Shown here: positions 43,136 to 51,709 of the stretch, in pieces
Position numbering within the stretch: position 1 is the first letter of the stretch
How the letters are laid out: each line of letters starts with the position of its first letter
NCBI GenBank assembly: GCA_035650275.1
Contig: DASRHY010000079.1
Span: 1-64,000, forward strand
Direction: 5' to 3'
Length of the DNA stretch: 64,000 nt
DNA from: DASRHY01 sp035650275
GTDB taxonomy: Bacteria; Actinomycetota; Actinomycetes; Propionibacteriales; Kribbellaceae
Program-made: the position numbers and the translations under genes
Notes under the pieces: generated by a model
Databases searched by the model: none
Told to the model about the DNA's origin: nothing
The model's input: only the letters and a program-made list of their open reading frames with translations

Positions 43136-45186
43136 CCGCGGATCCTGCTTCATCCTTCCGGTACCTCGGCGAACCAACTGGAATCGACTCGATCGGGATC
43201 GCACTGTCTGGTGGCGGCGTGCGCGCCGCGTGCCTTGGCCTCGGTGCGCTGCAGGTTGCGGAGGAGTCCGGCGTACTGAACCGCGCTCGCTATGTGTCCG
43301 CTGTGTCAGGTGGCAGTTACACGGCCGTCGCCTTCTTGTCGGCGCGAGCCCAGATACCGGTGGACGCGCCGCCGACTGACGGTGTAGCGCCGTGGTGTCG
43401 AGGCTCGCCGGAAGAGGCGCACCTTCGCCGGAATCTGCGCTACCTCGGAGAGGATCCTTCCGACCTGTTCCTTGCGGCAGTGCGTTACTGCCTGACACTG
43501 CTGATCAATCTGATTCCGTTCGTGGCTGCGATTGTCCTGGGCGGCGCGTTGGCGGGACTCGGCTATCAGCTGACTGACGCCCTGATGGTTCGCGACGACA
43601 GGCTCGGAGCCCGGTACGTCGGCGGCCGCTGGATTGCGGCGGCTTGCGTCGCGGTGGCCGCCGTCATCCTGCTCGAGTCGAGATCGACCCCAGCGTCGAT
43701 CCAGCGGCGCGTCCGTCGGACTGCCACTGTGGTCGTCGCCGCGCTCGTGATGCCGGAGCTTATCGTCGTCGTGACGCGCGCTTTGGACTCCAGAACATTC
43801 GACATCGCGGCGGTTACTCGACTGGCGGCCCTGTCGACTCTGCTCCTCGTCATCGCGACACTGGTGTTCCGGTCACAGTGGGCGTTTACGCCCAGCCTGC
43901 CGCGCGAGATCATCCGCCGCGTGCTCCGCTTTGCCTTTGCCGCCCTGATGCTGGCGGTGTTTTGGCTGCCGCTCCTGCTCGTCGCAGCGCAGGCCAGCCA
44001 GAGCGCTCCGGCCACGATCCTCCTGGTCACCGTTGCAGCGCTGGCGATACTGCTTCTGTTCGGCCTTGTCATTCATGCGAACCAGACCTCGCTCCACCGG
44101 CCGTACGCCAGCCGGCTGAACCGGGCGTACGTCGTCTGGACAGGGCGCGGGTCGTCCGCCAACGACAGCGCCGATGACACAGCCGATGACAGAGCCGATG
44201 ACACAGTGGTGCGCGGTGACCTGCGACTGTCAGAGGTGCCGCTCGAGGCAACGCACAGGACGGGACTGCCGCAACTCCTCATCTGCGCTTCGATCAACCT
44301 TCGCGAGAGCGAGTCGGCTGAGGGTGAGGGATGCGCCTCCTTGGTCTTCTCGTCCGACTATGTCGGCGGTGCCGCAACAGGCTCGACGGTCGATCCGGCT
44401 GTCTTCAAGCGCCTGGACTGCGCCACGCTCGTCGCTGCTTCCGGAGCGGCCGTTGCGCCCAACATGGGCCGGTACACCCGCCGGGCCAGTCGGGCGGCCC
44501 TGGCTCTGATCAACCTCCGGCTGGGACTGTGGCTACACAACCCGTTGCAGCCGTCGGCCGAGAACAGTGGTGGCCGGATACGAAGCTGGGCCCTGGCGGG
44601 CTGGCGCGAGCCCGGACCTCTGGCGACGTGGCGGGAGGCCCTGGGCGACCTGTCCATCAAGCATCGGTACGTCTTCGTCTCAGACGGAGGTCACTGGGAC
44701 AACTCAGGGATCGTCGAACTCCTGAGGCGGCGATCCCGGACCATCTTCGCGGTCGACGCCTCGGTGGATTCGCGCCGGCTCGGCAACCTGCTGAGGATGA
44801 TTGCGCTTGCGCGTAGTGAACTCGGGGTCGAGTTCCGCGCCGACGGGAGCTTGCTCGACTCCGTCGAACCCGTACTTCGGATCCCGTTCGTGTATCCGGA
44901 CGATACCGCCACCAGCCCAGCCAACTACCTGATTCTGCTTCGCACTCACATCAACGCTCGGATGCCCAGCGACCTCGTCGCGCTCGCCATCGGTCGGGAT
45001 GCCTTTCCGCGGCATGCAACCCTCAACCAGTTCCTGATGGCTCGTGATGTCGACGCGTACGTTGCGCTGGGCCGCTGGCTCTTCAAGGAGGGTGTTCTCC
45101 TGGCCGATCTGCCGCCTCTGGGGCCTCAGCTGGAGCCCTCAGGTCACGTTGGGACTGTCACCGAGGCTGTCCGATCAACGGTGTAG
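43132..45186 (+). CDS. Membrane-embedded patatin-like phospholipase
   Basis: A 684-residue protein. The N-terminal patatin half has the oxyanion motif ALSGGGVRAACLGLGALQ (residues 24-41) and the nucleophile Ser59 in SAVSGGSYTAVAF. About six membrane helices follow between residues 113 and 315. A short Asp-rich linker with a 12-bp DNA repeat comes next. The second half supplies the catalytic Asp518 in FVSDGGHWDNSG, so the Ser-Asp dyad is complete and split by the membrane block. The expected reaction is hydrolysis of phospholipid acyl chains. The start overlaps the ATPase stop. Similar patatins are effectors in CBASS (CapV); here no cyclase gene is present. Confidence 0.85.
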   Translation: MTADPASSFRYLGEPTGIDSIGIALSGGGVRAACLGLGALQVAEESGVLNRARYVSAVSGGSYTAVAFLSARAQIPVDAPPTDGVAPWCRGSPEEAHLRRNLRYLGEDPSDLFLAAVRYCLTLLINLIPFVAAIVLGGALAGLGYQLTDALMVRDDRLGARYVGGRWIAAACVAVAAVILLESRSTPASIQRRVRRTATVVVAALVMPELIVVVTRALDSRTFDIAAVTRLAALSTLLLVIATLVFRSQWAFTPSLPREIIRRVLRFAFAALMLAVFWLPLLLVAAQASQSAPATILLVTVAALAILLLFGLVIHANQTSLHRPYASRLNRAYVVWTGRGSSANDSADDTADDRADDTVVRGDLRLSEVPLEATHRTGLPQLLICASINLRESESAEGEGCASLVFSSDYVGGAATGSTVDPAVFKRLDCATLVAASGAAVAPNMGRYTRRASRAALALINLRLGLWLHNPLQPSAENSGGRIRSWALAGWREPGPLATWREALGDLSIKHRYVFVSDGGHWDNSGIVELLRRRSRTIFAVDASVDSRRLGNLLRMIALARSELGVEFRADGSLLDSVEPVLRIPFVYPDDTATSPANYLILLRTHINARMPSDLVALAIGRDAFPRHATLNQFLMARDVDAYVALGRWLFKEGVLLADLPPLGPQLEPSGHVGTVTEAVRSTV
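44170..44205 (+). repeat. 12-bp tandem repeat inside the patatin gene
   Basis: GCCGATGACACA occurs three times in a row, the middle copy with one change. It encodes ADDT-ADDR-ADDT in the linker between the membrane block and the C-terminal catalytic half. Length changes in units of four residues would keep the frame. Confidence 0.85.
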
Positions 45187-45231
45187 CTGGTCTGGTGTGC
45201 GGCGCCGACCTGCCCTGGAGCAAGGCGCTGG

Positions 45232-47595
45232 TCATGCCCGGCGACGCAGCCGGACGTCGCCCAGGCCACGTGCCACCAGCAGCTCGCCGCGGGCGAGCCG
45301 TTCCCAGGCGTGCCGGGCCGGGTCCCAGGTGCGCCACATCCGGTCGTCGCACGCGACCGTGACCGTGGCGGTCGCTCCCGCGCGCACTTCCGCAGCGGCC
45401 CAGCCCACCAGCCGCACCGGCTGGCCGTCCTGCTGGGGGTCGAGGTACACCTGCACGACCTCGCGCGAGTCGTAGGCCGAGGTGTTGGTGACCTCGACCG
45501 TGACGGTCCGCCCGGAGACGTGGCCGCCGCCGTACGACCAGGATCCGTAGCCGAGGCCGTGCCCGAACCAGAACGCCGGCTCGGGTGCGAGGCCGGCCGG
45601 GGCGTGACCGCGATAACCGACGTACAGACCCTCGGTGTAGTGCAGCTCCCCGCCGGTCGGTGCGACGTCCCAGGCCGGTGCCGCCCCGTCGGCCGCCGGG
45701 AACGTCGTGACGAGGCGCCCGGACGGCTCGAACTCGTTGAGCAGGGCGGCGGCGACGGCATGGCCGCCCTCTTGTCCGGGAAGTCCCACCCACAGCACGG
45801 CATCGACCTTGTCGAGCCACGGCATCAGCACGGGCGTGGCCGCGTTGACGACGACGATCGTACGGCGCGCCGCGTCGGCGACGGCCGACACCAGCTCGTC
45901 CTGCCGCCCGGGCAGCGCGAGCGTGCTCTTGTCGACCGCCTCGGTCTCCTGCTCCTCGGTCAGGCCGACCACGACGACCGCGACGTCGGCAGCCGCTGCC
46001 GCCTTGACAGCGGCGGCCACGGCCTCGTCGTCGGCAGCCGGGGTCGGCTCGGCGACGATGCCCAACCCGGCCTCGCCGCCCAGGATCCGCGCCTCCGCGA
46101 CCAGCTCGGTCGGGGCGTCCAGGACGAGGTCGGCCTGCCAGCCGGGCGGTCGCAGCACGGCCTCGGCAAGGTCCGTGCTCTCGGTGCGCAGCGTCGCCTC
46201 GTGGGTGAGCTCGCCGGCCCGGACCGTCCACGACGCGAGGCCCAGCACCCCGATCGTCATCGCGCCGGCCGGCACGACGGCCGAGAGCTCGGCTCGCGCG
46301 ACGGGCGCCATGCCCGGCAGCCCGACCATGACGAGCGCCTCCTCCGTGACCGAGTCCTCGAGCAGCGCCCCGGACTCGTCGTACAGCCGGACCCGGATCC
46401 CGGGCATGCCGGTCACCGGGTTGCTGACGTACGCCGGCCTGGCCGGGCGCGGCCGGGTCCGCACGCTCACCCCGTCGAGGACCGACAACCGTCCGCCGAG
46501 CCTGGTGCGGAGTCCCTCGGCGACGCTGATCTGGTGGGGCGGCCGGACCTGCGCCGAGCCGCCACCCATGCACTGCGTCTCGACCGCGTGCCGGCCGATC
46601 AGCGCAACCGACGTGTCCGTTGCCAGCGGCAACGTACCGTCGTTGGTCAGCACGGTCATGCCCGCCACGGCCAGTTCGAGCAGCTGCTCACGCCGTCGCC
46701 CGCTGTCGGGCTCCGGCAGGTCCTGCTGCTGCGGGTGTTGGTTGCCTAGGGCACCGACCCGCGTGGCCAGCCTGAGCAGTCGCCGTACGTGGTCGTCGAT
46801 CACGTCGACCGGAACGTCTCCGGCGTCGACGGCCGAGACGAGCGCGTCGCCCCACGGCCCGGTGGGACCGGGCATCACGAGGTCGAGCCCGCCGTTGGCG
46901 GCGGGCGCCGCGGACTTGGTCGCGAACCAGTCCGACATCAGCAGACCGGTCCAGCCCCACTCGTCCTTGAGGATGCCGTTGTTGATCTCGTCCTGCTCCG
47001 TCGCCGGGACGCCGTTGACGTCGTTGTACGCCGCCATGACCGACCACGGGTCGGCGTCGGCGACGGCGATCTCGAACGGCAGCAGGTACACCTCTCGCAG
47101 GGTGCGCTCGTCGACGACGCTGTTCACCGTGTGCCGCTCGGTCTCGGCCTCGTTGGCCACCAGATGCTTCAGGCAGGCGCCGACACCGCGCGACTGCAGT
47201 CCCTCGACGTAGGCCGCCGCGAGCAGGCCGGTCAGCAGCGGGTCCTCCGAGTACGCCTCGAAGAGCCTGCCGCCCAGGGGCGAGCGGTGCAGGTTGATGG
47301 TGGGACCGAGGACGACGTGGATGTCCTGCCGCTGTGCCTCCTCGGCCAGCAGCTCGCCGACGGCGGACGCCGTGCCGACGTCCCAGGTCGCGGCGAGCAA
47401 GGTCGCGTTGGGTAGGAGGCTGGTCTGCCTCCCGCCAGTGAACTCCAGACCCCGGACGCCGGTAGGCCCGTCGGAGAAGGCCATCGGCCGCAGGCCGATC
47501 GACTCCTCGCCGTGGAGCGTGAAGAAGCTGGCTCCGGTCAGCAGCCGGACCTTGGTCTGGAGGTCGAGCTTGCCGAGCAGGCCGTCGAGGTCCAT
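45232..47595 (-). CDS. GH3 beta-glucosidase
   Basis: A 787-residue glycoside hydrolase of family 3, with no signal peptide and therefore cytoplasmic. The TIM barrel has FSDGPTGVRG, GPTINLHRSPLGGRLFEAYS and the nucleophile Asp in GLLMSDWFATK. The second domain has the acid-base region around ALIGRHAVETQCMGGGSAQV. An insert (about 400-530) has the look of a PA14 module, and a fibronectin III-like domain ends the protein (VEVTNTSAYDSREVVQVYLD). ATG 47595 overlaps the rhamnosidase stop (TGATG). With the rhamnosidase it should split rhamnosyl-glucosides into free sugars and aglycone. Confidence 0.92.
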   Translation of the reverse strand: MDLDGLLGKLDLQTKVRLLTGASFFTLHGEESIGLRPMAFSDGPTGVRGLEFTGGRQTSLLPNATLLAATWDVGTASAVGELLAEEAQRQDIHVVLGPTINLHRSPLGGRLFEAYSEDPLLTGLLAAAYVEGLQSRGVGACLKHLVANEAETERHTVNSVVDERTLREVYLLPFEIAVADADPWSVMAAYNDVNGVPATEQDEINNGILKDEWGWTGLLMSDWFATKSAAPAANGGLDLVMPGPTGPWGDALVSAVDAGDVPVDVIDDHVRRLLRLATRVGALGNQHPQQQDLPEPDSGRRREQLLELAVAGMTVLTNDGTLPLATDTSVALIGRHAVETQCMGGGSAQVRPPHQISVAEGLRTRLGGRLSVLDGVSVRTRPRPARPAYVSNPVTGMPGIRVRLYDESGALLEDSVTEEALVMVGLPGMAPVARAELSAVVPAGAMTIGVLGLASWTVRAGELTHEATLRTESTDLAEAVLRPPGWQADLVLDAPTELVAEARILGGEAGLGIVAEPTPAADDEAVAAAVKAAAAADVAVVVVGLTEEQETEAVDKSTLALPGRQDELVSAVADAARRTIVVVNAATPVLMPWLDKVDAVLWVGLPGQEGGHAVAAALLNEFEPSGRLVTTFPAADGAAPAWDVAPTGGELHYTEGLYVGYRGHAPAGLAPEPAFWFGHGLGYGSWSYGGGHVSGRTVTVEVTNTSAYDSREVVQVYLDPQQDGQPVRLVGWAAAEVRAGATATVTVACDDRMWRTWDPARHAWERLARGELLVARGLGDVRLRRRA

Positions 47596-49850
47596 CAGGA
47601 CTCCGCGGTGTGGACGTGGTGACCGGCTCCGAGCTCGACGTCGGGTGCGCCCGGCAGCGAGAGGACACCGTTGACACCGGGCGGCAGGTCCACCTCGACG
47701 ACAAGCGCAGCATCCTCGCGTCGCCAGTTGACGCGCACCGAGCCGTGGCGTGTCTCCAGCCGGGTGTCGGCCCAGGTCAGACCGCCACCCGGGCGAGGGG
47801 CGATGCGCACGCGGGAGTAGCCAGGCTCGGCGGGCGCGATGCCGCCGATCGTGCGGTGCATCCAGTCCGCCACGGCGCCCAGCGCGTAGTGGTTGAAGCT
47901 CGTCATTTCGCCAGGGTTGATCGTCCCGTCGGGCAGCATCGAGTCCCACCGCTCCCAGACGGTCGTGGCGCCCATCGTCACGGGGTAGAGCCACGACGGG
48001 CACTCACGCTGCATGAGCAACGCGTAGGCGTCGTCGAGGTGCCCGGTCTTCGTCAGCGCGTCGGTGATGAACGGGGTGCCGGCGAAGCCGGTCGAGATCT
48101 TGTGGCCGCTCTCGGCGACCAGCTGGGCCAGCCGCTTGCCGGCGAGCTGCTCGGTCTCCTCGTCGAGCAGCTCGAAGGCGATCGCCAGGGTGTAGACCGT
48201 GGTGCAGTCCGAGACGATGGTGCCGCCACCGGAGACGTAGTGCTCGTTGAAGGCGTCGCGGGTGCGCTCTGCCAGGGCGTCGAAGATCTCGGCCTCGTCG
48301 GCGTGGCCGACCAGCGCGGCCGTCTCGGACACGATCCGCGCGGAGCGGTACAGGCACGCGGTCGCCACGACGCCCTTGTCGGCCTTGGCGTTCCACGGCT
48401 CGTGCGGGGAGGCGTCCGGGTCCAGCCAGTCGCCGAACTGGAAGCCGGTGTCCCACAGCCCGTTCGGCGACGTGAGCGACGCGGCCCGGCGCACGTGGGC
48501 GGCCATCGAGTCGTACTGCCGCTCGAGCACGGCGCGGTCGCCGTAAGCCTGGTAGAGCGTCCAGGGCACCCACACCGCGGCGTCGCTCCACACGGCGGTG
48601 CTGTCCGGCTCGGGGAACTCCGCCGGGCCGGGCAGGAGCTTGAGCACGTCCGGCACCACGAAGGGCACCATGCCTTCGTGGTGGCGCTGCTCCTGGGCCA
48701 GGTCGAGCAGCCAGTCGCGGAGGAAGGCGTCTACGTCGAACAGGTACGCCGCGGACGGGGCGAAGGCCGCGATGTCACCGGTCCAGCCGAGTCGCTCGTT
48801 GCGCTGCGGGCAGTCGGTCGGCAGGTCGAGGAAGTTGCCCTTGGTTCCCCACACGACGTTGTGGTGCAGTTGGTTCAGCAACGGGTCTGAGCAGTCGAAG
48901 AACCCGGTCCGGCGCAGCTCGGAGTGCACCACGACGGCCTCGACGGAGTCGGTCGTGAGCTCGCCGGGCCAGCCGGTGATCTCGGCGTACTGGAAACCGT
49001 GGAAGGTCTTGGTGGGCTCGAAGAAGTCCTCGCCGCCGCTGAGGATGAAGCGGTCGGTCGCCTGCGCGTCCCGCAGTGGCCGCACGCCGAGCTCGCCGTC
49101 CTCGAGCACCTCGGCGTGCCGGATCCGGATCTCGCTGCCACGCGGCCCGCGGACCGTGAACCGCAGCCAGCCGACCAGGTTCTGGCCGAAGTCGAGCAGT
49201 GTGCGACCGGACGGCGAGGTCCAGATCCTCACCGGATGCACCACCTCGTGGCGCGTCACCGGCGGACCGACGTACGGCGTGAGTCGGGCGGCGTCGAAGT
49301 CGATCCTGCGCGCATGCAGCGCCCATGGCAGCTTCGCGCCGAACGTGTACCAATCGGCGTCGCGCCGGCCGGCGTCGATGGTCTGCCCGTCGTAGATGTC
49401 GTCCGCCAGGACGTCGGAGCTTGACGCGGTCCAGGTCTCGTCGGTGCCGACGACCTGGCGGTGCCCGTCGGCGAACCCGATCTCCAGCTGGGCGATGATC
49501 CCGAGCTCCTTGCCGTACAGCTCCCGCATCCCGGCGAAGGCGAGGCGGCCGCGGTACCAGCCGTTGCCGACGGACACGGTCAGGACGTTGCGGTCCTCGA
49601 GCTGCCCGGCGACGTCGTACGAGCGGTAGCGCAGCCGCCACTCGTACGAGCTCCAACCGGGGCTGAGCACGTCGTCGCCTACGGGGCGGCCGTTGATCTC
49701 GGCCTCGTAGACACCGAGGCTGCTGATGTGCAGCAGCGCGGTGTCCACGGGGCCGTGCCCGGCATCGAGCTCGAGCTCCTTGCGGAACAGGGGTGCGGTG
49801 CCGAGATCGGCGACCGGGGTGATCATCGAGGCGGACCAGGAGACGGACAT
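47595..49850 (-). CDS. GH78 alpha-L-rhamnosidase
   Basis: A 751-residue cytoplasmic rhamnosidase. The N-terminal beta-domains include LGVYEAEINGRPVGDDVLSP and VGNGWYRGRLAF. The (alpha/alpha)6 barrel begins with the GH78 signature DLPTDCPQRNERLGWTGDIA, and the second conserved Glu region is PVTMGATTVWERWDSMLPDG. The C-terminal beta-sandwich contains GYSRVRIAPRPGGGLTWADT. It has no signal peptide, so the substrate must be imported. It is cotranscribed with the upstream ABC permeases and the downstream GH3 gene. Confidence 0.94.
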   Translation of the reverse strand: MSVSWSASMITPVADLGTAPLFRKELELDAGHGPVDTALLHISSLGVYEAEINGRPVGDDVLSPGWSSYEWRLRYRSYDVAGQLEDRNVLTVSVGNGWYRGRLAFAGMRELYGKELGIIAQLEIGFADGHRQVVGTDETWTASSSDVLADDIYDGQTIDAGRRDADWYTFGAKLPWALHARRIDFDAARLTPYVGPPVTRHEVVHPVRIWTSPSGRTLLDFGQNLVGWLRFTVRGPRGSEIRIRHAEVLEDGELGVRPLRDAQATDRFILSGGEDFFEPTKTFHGFQYAEITGWPGELTTDSVEAVVVHSELRRTGFFDCSDPLLNQLHHNVVWGTKGNFLDLPTDCPQRNERLGWTGDIAAFAPSAAYLFDVDAFLRDWLLDLAQEQRHHEGMVPFVVPDVLKLLPGPAEFPEPDSTAVWSDAAVWVPWTLYQAYGDRAVLERQYDSMAAHVRRAASLTSPNGLWDTGFQFGDWLDPDASPHEPWNAKADKGVVATACLYRSARIVSETAALVGHADEAEIFDALAERTRDAFNEHYVSGGGTIVSDCTTVYTLAIAFELLDEETEQLAGKRLAQLVAESGHKISTGFAGTPFITDALTKTGHLDDAYALLMQRECPSWLYPVTMGATTVWERWDSMLPDGTINPGEMTSFNHYALGAVADWMHRTIGGIAPAEPGYSRVRIAPRPGGGLTWADTRLETRHGSVRVNWRREDAALVVEVDLPPGVNGVLSLPGAPDVELGAGHHVHTAES

Positions 49851-49875
49851 GTGCACCTTTCGGTTGAGGCTCGGC

Positions 49876-50706
49876 TCAGCCCTTGACGGATCCGGCGGTG
49901 AGGCCGGAGACGATCTGCCGCTGGAAGAACAGGAACAGCAGCAGCGGCGGGATGGTGATGAGCAGGATGTCGGCGAACAGGAGGTTGTACGAGGTGTTGT
50001 ACTGGCTCTGGAAGTTGAACAGCGTGAGCTGCACGGTGGCGTTCTCGTCGCCGGGCAGGAAGTAGAGCGGGTTGGTGAAGTCGTTCCACACGAAGACCGT
50101 CTGCACCACCACGACCGTGACGATCACGGGCCGCAGCAGCGGGAAGATGATCCGGAAGAACAGGCCGAGTGGACCGGCACCGTCCACGATCGCCGCCTCG
50201 TCGAGCTGACGCGGGATCGTCGAGATGAAGGCCTGGAAGAGCAGCACGCAGAAGGACAGGCCGAAGGCGATCTCCACCAGGATCAGGCCGTGCATGGTCT
50301 TGAAGATCCCGAGCTCCTGCATCACCCAGATGGTGGGTACGACGGCCGGAGGGATGATCAGCCCGGCGAGCATCAGGATGTTGATGGGAACGTTCCACCG
50401 GCTCTTGCGCCGCTGGAGGACGAAGGCCACCATCGCGGCGAGGATCACCATGACGGCGACGCTCGCCACCGTGAGGATCGTGCTGTTGATGAACGCGACC
50501 ACCAGGATGTAGTCGCGGGTCCGGAATACGTCCTTGACGTTCTGGATCAGCTGCCAGTTGTCGGGCCAGGAGAAGCGAAACGTGGCGGCTTCTTCCTGGT
50601 TCATGGCCGCTGTGAACAGGATGAACGCGAATGGCAGCAGGAAGATGACGCTGAACAGGGCGAGCGCGATCGCGCTGAGCAGGTAGTTGGGCCGACGGCT
50701 TGTCAT
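49876..50706 (-). CDS. Carbohydrate ABC transporter permease (MalG/CUT1 type)
   Basis: A 276-residue permease with six membrane helices and the EAA loop DEAAIVDGAGPLGLFFRIIF. The N-terminal helix is LLSAIALALFSVIFLLPFAF. ATG 50706 overlaps the stop of the partner permease by four bases. A longer open frame upstream is a shadow of that partner. Like most CUT1 systems it has no dedicated ATPase here and probably uses a shared MsiK-type ATPase. Confidence 0.93.
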   Translation of the reverse strand: MTSRRPNYLLSAIALALFSVIFLLPFAFILFTAAMNQEEAATFRFSWPDNWQLIQNVKDVFRTRDYILVVAFINSTILTVASVAVMVILAAMVAFVLQRRKSRWNVPINILMLAGLIIPPAVVPTIWVMQELGIFKTMHGLILVEIAFGLSFCVLLFQAFISTIPRQLDEAAIVDGAGPLGLFFRIIFPLLRPVIVTVVVVQTVFVWNDFTNPLYFLPGDENATVQLTLFNFQSQYNTSYNLLFADILLITIPPLLLFLFFQRQIVSGLTAGSVKG

Positions 50707-51635
50707 GCCTCGACTCCCTTCCGGTTGAACCACCAGAACAGCGGTACGACGATGCCGGTCACGAGCAGGAACAAGATCACGTTGCCAGCGGTCGACAAGC
50801 CGTAGAACCCGGCCTGGTACTGCTTGTAGATCACCGACGCGATGACGTCGGAGGTGAACCCGGGGCCGCCCTTGGTCATCGCCCAGATCAGGTCGAACGA
50901 CCGCAGCCCGCCGATGAGCGACAAGATGAGCACCGTGACGGTCGCCGGCTTCGCCAGCGGAAGCACGATGTGCCAGAAGCTCTGACCTGAGCCGGCGCCG
51001 TCGACCTTCGCGGCCTCGAAGTACTCCTGCGGGATCGACAGGATGCCGGCCATGTAGATCACGGTCGCGAGCCCGACGCCCCTCCAGACGTCCACGAACG
51101 CGACGGACAGCAGCGCCCACTGGGGGTCGGTGAGCCACCCCGGTCCCTGGACGCCGACGACACCCAGCGCTCCGTTGATGGCGCCCCGCGTCGGGTTCAT
51201 GAGCACCGTGAACGCGATGCCGACGCCGATCGTGCTGACCAGCACCGGGAAGAAGGCAACGGACCGCAGGAACGCCCGCCCGATGATCTGCGACGTCAGC
51301 AGCACCGCCAGCGCCATGCCGATCACGACCTTGAGCCCGCAGGTCACCACCGCGAAGATCAGGGTGTGGGTGAGGCCCGACACCAGCGCCGGCTCCTCGA
51401 AGAACTGGACGTAGTTGTCCAGGCCGATGAACTCCTGGTCGAACAGCGTCCACCGGGTGAGGCTGAAGTAGAACGCCACAGCCGCGGGGACGAGGAACAG
51501 CACCGTGTAGATGACCCCTGCCGGAATCATGAACCAGAACGGGTAGGGGCTCTTCTGGCGCCGGGCGACCGTTGCCCGGGGCTGCTGCGTGTCCACTGGA
51601 CGTACTGCGGCTTTGGTCTGAACTGTGTTGGCCAT
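50703..51635 (-). CDS. Carbohydrate ABC transporter permease (MalF/CUT1 type)
   Basis: A 310-residue permease. After a polar 30-residue N terminus come six helices (FWFMIPAGVIYTVLFLVPAA is the first) and the EAA loop EYFEAAKVDGAGSGQSFWHI. ATG 51635 is the start of the family N terminus. It follows the solute-binding gene by 74 bases and pairs with the second permease. Confidence 0.93.
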   Translation of the reverse strand: MANTVQTKAAVRPVDTQQPRATVARRQKSPYPFWFMIPAGVIYTVLFLVPAAVAFYFSLTRWTLFDQEFIGLDNYVQFFEEPALVSGLTHTLIFAVVTCGLKVVIGMALAVLLTSQIIGRAFLRSVAFFPVLVSTIGVGIAFTVLMNPTRGAINGALGVVGVQGPGWLTDPQWALLSVAFVDVWRGVGLATVIYMAGILSIPQEYFEAAKVDGAGSGQSFWHIVLPLAKPATVTVLILSLIGGLRSFDLIWAMTKGGPGFTSDVIASVIYKQYQAGFYGLSTAGNVILFLLVTGIVVPLFWWFNRKGVEA

Positions 51636-51709
51636 CGTCTTCGCCTTTCCGGCCTCACCGGCCCGGTGCCCGCCCCGGTGAGGGGCGGGACCGGACGAAA
51701 TCGGTGTGC

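Noticed and set aside
41537..45186. Assignment of the ATPase/patatin pair to CBASS
   Set aside because: The patatin resembles CapV-type effectors only in its catalytic motifs. No CD-NTase, ubiquitin-like or HORMA/TRIP13 gene lies beside it, and CapV lacks the six-helix insert.
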